64,000 nucleotides of DNA from Torreya grandis (taxonomy: Eukaryota > Streptophyta > Pinopsida > Cupressales > Taxaceae). Each line of letters opens with the position of its first letter. Within the stretch, counting starts at the first letter, position 1. Location: the NCBI GenBank assembly GCA_037957365.1, contig JARHVA010000639.1, forward strand, positions 3,919,501 through 3,983,500, read 5' to 3'. Position numbers and translations under genes: made by a program. The notes beneath the pieces were generated by a model. That model searched no databases. It was not told the DNA's origin and saw only the letters and a program-made list of their open reading frames with translations. Shown piece after piece: positions 59,737 to 64,000 of this stretch.

Positions 59737-59975
59737 TGCCAATGTTAAATATATGGTTGGCCACATGTAAAACATGACACACCTCTAATGGTGAGATGTC
59801 ACAAAGGATTTCATCTTTAAAAAGTTTGATTTTGTACACCAAGTGACACTAATAGGTGATCCATTTCTCAAGGTCTGTACTAGACCATACATTAGCATAT
59901 GGTTATAGATGATGTATAAATTTCAAGTTTAATTTTTGAAAATATGCTTTATGAGAAATTAAAATATTTTGACTT
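59737..59975 (-). pseudogene. Chromovirus-like protease C-terminal part
   Basis: The reverse strand reads KLNLKFIHHL near 59,960, CHLVYKIKLFKDEILCDISP near 59,830 and LEVCHVL at about 59,770, just before the LTR of the inserted element. These correspond to the gypsy stretch KLGLKTxxHPxPY...FxxYKDEVLCDVVPMDxCHILLGRPW. The conserved LLGRPW end is not readable (LHVANHIFN). It continues on the far side of the insertion as the RT at 46,223 and below. Confidence 0.83.
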
Positions 59976-60300
59976 CAATTGGAAATGATGAAGTGTATTG
60001 GCTCACCATTGATCTACATTTATTAATGAAACAATATTTCTAATTCATATAATTTATTGTTGGGGGAAGTATAAATATTTTTAGTATCAACCATATCAAT
60101 GGGTTCATAATCTATTATCTACTTACCTTTTATAGTGGTAGATAACTTGTACCCACTTCTCAAGATGTGCAAGTAGAGAGCTCATAGTGTGACACTCTTC
60201 ATTGGATTTAATATTTAAGTTATGAATTAAGCACCATTTTCCAATCTTGGACTACTTATTCTAATTATTTAAAACTTATTTTCCACTCTCTAGTATGATG
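59976..60300 (-). pseudogene. Chromovirus-like gag C-terminus (zinc-knuckle-like)
   Basis: Reverse strand near 60,255-60,160 reads GKWCLIHNLNIKSNEECHTM followed by SSLLAHLEKW. This fits the W-C-x-x-H...x-EC pattern at the end of some plant gypsy Gag proteins, just upstream of protease. Between this and the protease piece the frame is broken. Confidence 0.6.
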
Positions 60301-60654
60301 ACTCAATCCATAAACATAAAAATAAAAGGCCTTCAATTTAATTATTTAGTTCATAGAATGTAATCATATGGAAATAAATTGATCAATTTTAGGAAATCAC
60401 ATAGTTTAGTGATCCTCATGTATTTACTACCCATTTTTGGTGCTATGGTGGTTTTACTTGCTTTTCATTTTCTAGTTTATTTTCAATTGTGAATTAAATA
60501 AATTCTAATAGGCCCATAGTTTTTCATAAGTGTTAAATATTATGTTTTAAATTTTCTTCCACATCATTTTGATCATTATGTATTATATTTTATGCTATCT
60601 CTCAAATCTCCACTTGTAGCTCCTAACATTGTTAACACCATCAAGGTATTAGAT
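60301..60654. other. Unassigned AT-rich sequence
   Basis: May hold more chromovirus-like gag, but no motif is readable on either strand. Confidence 0.35.
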
Positions 60655-61320
60655 GAAATGACTAAGGATGAGAAGGGATGAGGATCAATTGAGTAGGTAT
60701 GATGAGGGAATCAATAGGGATGATGAGGGATGGTAATTTTTAATGAGGGAGTGATTAGGGAGTATGAGGGTTAATGAGGGAGTGATTAGGGGTGATGAAG
60801 GATGAGGAATGAGTGATTATAGATGATGATATATGATGAAGTAGTGATTAGGGATGATGAGAAAGGTGAGGGTTAATGAAGGAGTGATTAGGGATAATGA
60901 GGGAATGATTATAAATGATGAGGAATGGTAAGGGTCAATAAGGGAATGATTAGGGATGATAAATCAGTGATTAGGGAGGATGATAGAGTGATTATAGATG
61001 ATGAGGGTTGGTGAAAGCCAATGAGGGAATGATTAGGGAAGATGAGGGAGTTATTAAAGATGATGAGGGATGGTGAGGGTCAATGAGGGAGTGATTATGG
61101 ATGATGAAGGATAAGGAGTGAGTGATTAGGGATGATGGGGGATAATGAGATTCAATCAGAGAGTAATAAAAGATGTTGAGGGAATGATTAAAGATGACTA
61201 GGGAAAATGAGGGTCAATGAATGACTTATTAGGGACAATGAATAAGGATGAGAGAGTGATTAGTGTTGATAAGGCATGAGTAGGAAGTGATCAAGAATTA
61301 GTAAGGGATGATGAACAAGT
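60655..61320 (+). repeat. GA-rich minisatellite, GAGGGAGTGATTAGGGATGAT type
   Basis: Degenerate tandem copies of words such as GAGTGATTAGGGATGATGAG and GGATGGTGAGGGTCAATGAG fill about 660 bp, with copies 20-60 bp apart. The forward strand is almost free of C. Composition resembles the purine-rich 3' UTR at 17.9-20.3 kb, so it may be a relic of a Tat-type 3' UTR, but no sequence link is proven. Confidence 0.88.
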
Positions 61321-61817
61321 GAAATTAATATAAAGTAGTTGTTTCATGTTTGTAGGGCATCAATGTGACCTATGCTACCCAATCACAACACTTTTCATCA
61401 ATTTCAAAGTGAGTGGTTTATAAAATTCAATTTTGATAAACCTAAGACTCTTAGAAATTAAAGGAATCAATCCAAAAGGTACAAAAAACCTTTTAAAATG
61501 ACTATATTTTTACCAAAAATGGACATTAATTGCAAATATTATATCCTAAAATCCCTAGGTTTAATACTTAGACCCTGAAAATGCCTAAGTATTGACTAGA
61601 TTATATTTTGAAAAACTATTTTCCACATCTTAAGGAATTAAATTGTGAGACCAACTCTATTAGATGCATAGTGATCCTAATTTTTTATATTTACTAAAAT
61701 AATTTAGAGTATAAGTATACATTTAAATGTAAACTTATACTTAACATTTAGAGTAATAAATATAATCTTCTACCCAAAGTTTCCTTCATGTGCATGTCCA
61801 CATGATTGCTTTATCTA
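61321..61817. other. Unassigned AT-rich sequence
   Basis: No repeat or coding motif recognised. Confidence 0.4.
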
Positions 61818-62047
61818 TAACATGATCACATTATCTATTAACCAAGGTTCTCTCCATCTATATTTTCACTATTTTAATGCACAAAATAAAAGTAACGTGA
61901 TCACATTATTATTTTTATAATAACATGATCATGTTATCTATTAGCACGTTCATGTTATATATTAATGTGATCACATTATAGATTGCTAATTATTGATCCA
62001 TAATTTAAATAATGTGATTAAATTATGTCAATAATGTGATCATGTTA
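61818..62047. repeat. Cluster of 16-bp palindromes TAAYRTGATCAYRTTA
   Basis: Five copies at 61,818-61,833, 61,893-61,908, 61,921-61,936, 61,963-61,978 and 62,032-62,047, plus a decayed one at 62,010-62,025. The copies at 61,921 (TAACATGATCATGTTA) and 61,963 (TAATGTGATCACATTA) are perfect palindromes. Spacer words TTATCTATTA are shared between some copies, which suggests local duplication. Confidence 0.93.
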
Positions 62048-62779
62048 CATAAAATGTCCACATAATTGTCCCCTAACCCCATACACTTACCCACTATCTC
62101 ATCACTAAACAACTGAAAACTCATATTTTCTCTTGCGTAAAATATCATGTTGATGTGGTCCTTATGCATTTTCACTACATTCACAAGTTCCCACTCTTCC
62201 TCTATCTCTTTTTTCTCCCTTATACTCTTACCCTTTTGTCAACCCATCCACACTCTCACCATTTTATGAGCATAACCATTTGAACCCATAACTCAAGTTC
62301 CTTTGCATCTAATATATGGTTCCCTATGATTTTATTACAATTCCCCTATATATTATCCTTGATAAATATTACTTGGTACATAGCCTATTCAAAAAATCCT
62401 AAAGATATTTGAAAATGTTTTCAAAATATTCCAAAAACACTAAAATATTTGAAACAAATGGCTCAAGTTTAACCAATGGATATAAAGCCCCAAATTATTT
62501 GAATATTTTCTCAACCCATTCATAAAATGACAACATTTGAATTTGATACCCACAAACCCCTTTATAACTAAGAAATTTCAAAGGTGGGAAATGTAACTTG
62601 TCTCTCAAATTCACTACAATTTTGTCATCCTCTCTTCTTTCATATTCTCACCATTTACAGGTACATTTCCATAGTAACCTTCCTATATCTATTTAATCTT
62701 ATCTAATCACCATAAATTTTTCTTCTCCCACTTTTTGGTATAAATCCATGTGCTCTGAAGTCTATCTCTGTTCTCATGA
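62048..62779. other. Unassigned AT-rich sequence
   Basis: Pyrimidine-rich in part (62,180-62,300), no recognisable coding or repeat structure. Confidence 0.4.
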
Positions 62780-62850
62780 TCATTTGCCCCATTTTTAATG
62801 GCAAAAGAATTTAGACTTTGTAGGCAGTGCTCGAGGGCATGGCCCCCCTA
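62780..62850 (+). other. Isolated Tat-type 3' motif
   Basis: TTTAGACTTTGTAGGCAGTG followed by CTCGAGGGCATGGCCCCCC resembles the GTAGGCAAC block in the forward Tat-like element, and Tat-type elements often show a TCGAGGGT-GCGGCCC-like run after it. This suggests a forward-strand Tat 3' end nearby. Confidence 0.45.
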
Positions 62851-64000
62851 GGATTAGTTCATCCACTCTATATTCCTTCTTCCATCCCCCTAACTAATCT
62901 ATTCAATCATATTATTCCATATCAACTCATCATCTTATCATATATCATTCTACATAATCAAAAATGTCATACGAGCATAAATTTTAGATCATCGTATGAT
63001 TATACAAACCTCATGAAAAACAAATAATATTATATTTAATTAAAGTGTGACATATTTTAAAATGCATAAAAAATGTTGTAGGCACCATTACACAATTATA
63101 AACATATCCTCATGTGAAAATAAACATTTTTTCCACTTAGGTGTTGCATCTTGGTATTGCCCTCCACACATCCAGCTAGTTATCTATCAAATTTGGATTA
63201 TGATTTCACCCTTCACTTAAGAGCTAGAATATATAACATACCTCCTCATGCAAAATTGACCTAAGTTTCCAATCTCTCCACAATGGTAGCACACAACTGT
63301 AGGCTATGCTTCTTGATTTCTCACTAGCTCTAAGGTTATTGGTCGATGTGTTCCACATAAGCCTCCACATGCATCAGTCCTTGCATAGAATCATGTTCCC
63401 TATCTTGGCTTATCATGTATTAAAAATTATGAATACTTCATTATTCCTATGGTGCCAACTTCATCAGTTGTTATCACCATAATAGTTCTTTTACAAGATC
63501 CATGACTTAATGTAGAGTCTAAAAAATCTACACATTCACCTCATAAATCATAGAAGGAGGTGGTGGATGTTGATCATCCCATCTTAAATACCATTAATTC
63601 TATTATAATCCATTCAAGGACTTGGTGGATTTGATTCTATGTCCAAACTTGAGTCACAATAGATATCTTAATCACATGAATCTAGTTATGAAAATACTTC
63701 TATCACAAGGGTTATATAACACTTGTGATTTCTCTTCTTCAATCACATCACATCATTTCCACCAAATATAAGGATACACTAACATCATGGATTATAGGAA
63801 ATAATCACTTCACTCAACCAAACATAACATCCATTCTTCTTTTTAGTTTCCCCATAGTCCTTTATGGTTATCATTATTATGGGTGGTCGAAATCATACAT
63901 GTATCACCTATCATTATTATGATAAACCATAATAAAAATAATCACATAACACTCTTCTTAGTATTATATTTAACCTAAAATATTGTTGATCCACCCTCTA
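62851..64000. other. Unassigned AT-rich sequence to window end
   Basis: If the motif at 62,800 is real, this should contain a polypurine tract and LTR of a forward Tat-like element, but I could not recognise either. The small forward frames at 62,827 and 63,725 show no domain. Confidence 0.35.

Noticed and set aside
61818..62047. CRISPR-like array of short palindromic repeats
   Set aside because: Eukaryotic plant context, repeats only 16 bp, spacers of 12-60 bp partly similar to each other, no cas genes.

Overview
The window looks like intergenic heterochromatin from a large, repeat-rich seed-plant genome. It is AT-rich and CpG-poor, has no intact gene longer than about 140 codons, and almost everything I can identify is decayed LTR retrotransposon. 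The lineages are typical of plants: Ty1/copia, and Ty3/gypsy of both Tat/Athila-like and chromovirus-like types. A gymnosperm or another giant-genome plant is plausible, but the species cannot be told from this sequence. I see no host gene, tRNA, rRNA or CRISPR array.

Layout. 1-5,374: a forward copia element whose gag, protease, integrase, RT and RNase H are all readable but broken; a 145-bp (GT)n tract sits where the protease active site should be. 5,375-15,961: a forward Tat-like gypsy element with two ~870-bp LTRs, gag-like remnants, and a pyrimidine-rich interior without recognisable pol. 13,874-42,829: a tandem array of a ~13.05-kb unit, two complete copies plus a 2.9-kb partial third. 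Each complete unit holds the 3' end of the forward Tat-like element, then a reverse-strand Tat-like element (LTR, 3' UTR, INT, RNase H, RT; gag and protease missing). A 2.7-kb non-autonomous LTR element with a perfect initiator-Met primer site is nested in that pol gene. 43,445-44,365: an inverted copy of 0.9 kb from the middle of that small element. 45,281-60,300: a reverse-strand chromovirus-like element split between protease and RT by a 13.5-kb reverse-strand Tat/Athila-like element (46,224-59,736). This intruder is nearly complete: both LTRs, primer site, leader, gag, protease, RT, RNase H, INT, 3' UTR and polypurine tract. 60,655-62,047: a GA-rich minisatellite, then a cluster of 16-bp palindromes. 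The rest, to 64,000, is unassigned AT-rich sequence with one Tat-type 3' motif.

Order of events, inferred from nesting and similarity judged by eye. The chromovirus-like element was broken by the 13.5-kb element. Separately, two Tat-like elements came to lie with their 3' LTRs side by side in opposite orientation, and the small LTR element inserted into the reverse one. The whole block was then duplicated to give the array, after its reverse transcriptase had already lost a catalytic Asp. All coding capacity has since decayed by transitions, frameshifts and microsatellite growth. I found no functional novel system. The most unusual items are the 13-kb tandem array, the palindrome cluster at 61.8-62.05 kb, the GTCAAC-type motif repeats in the leader and LTRs of the 13.5-kb element, and the microsatellite replacing a protease active site.
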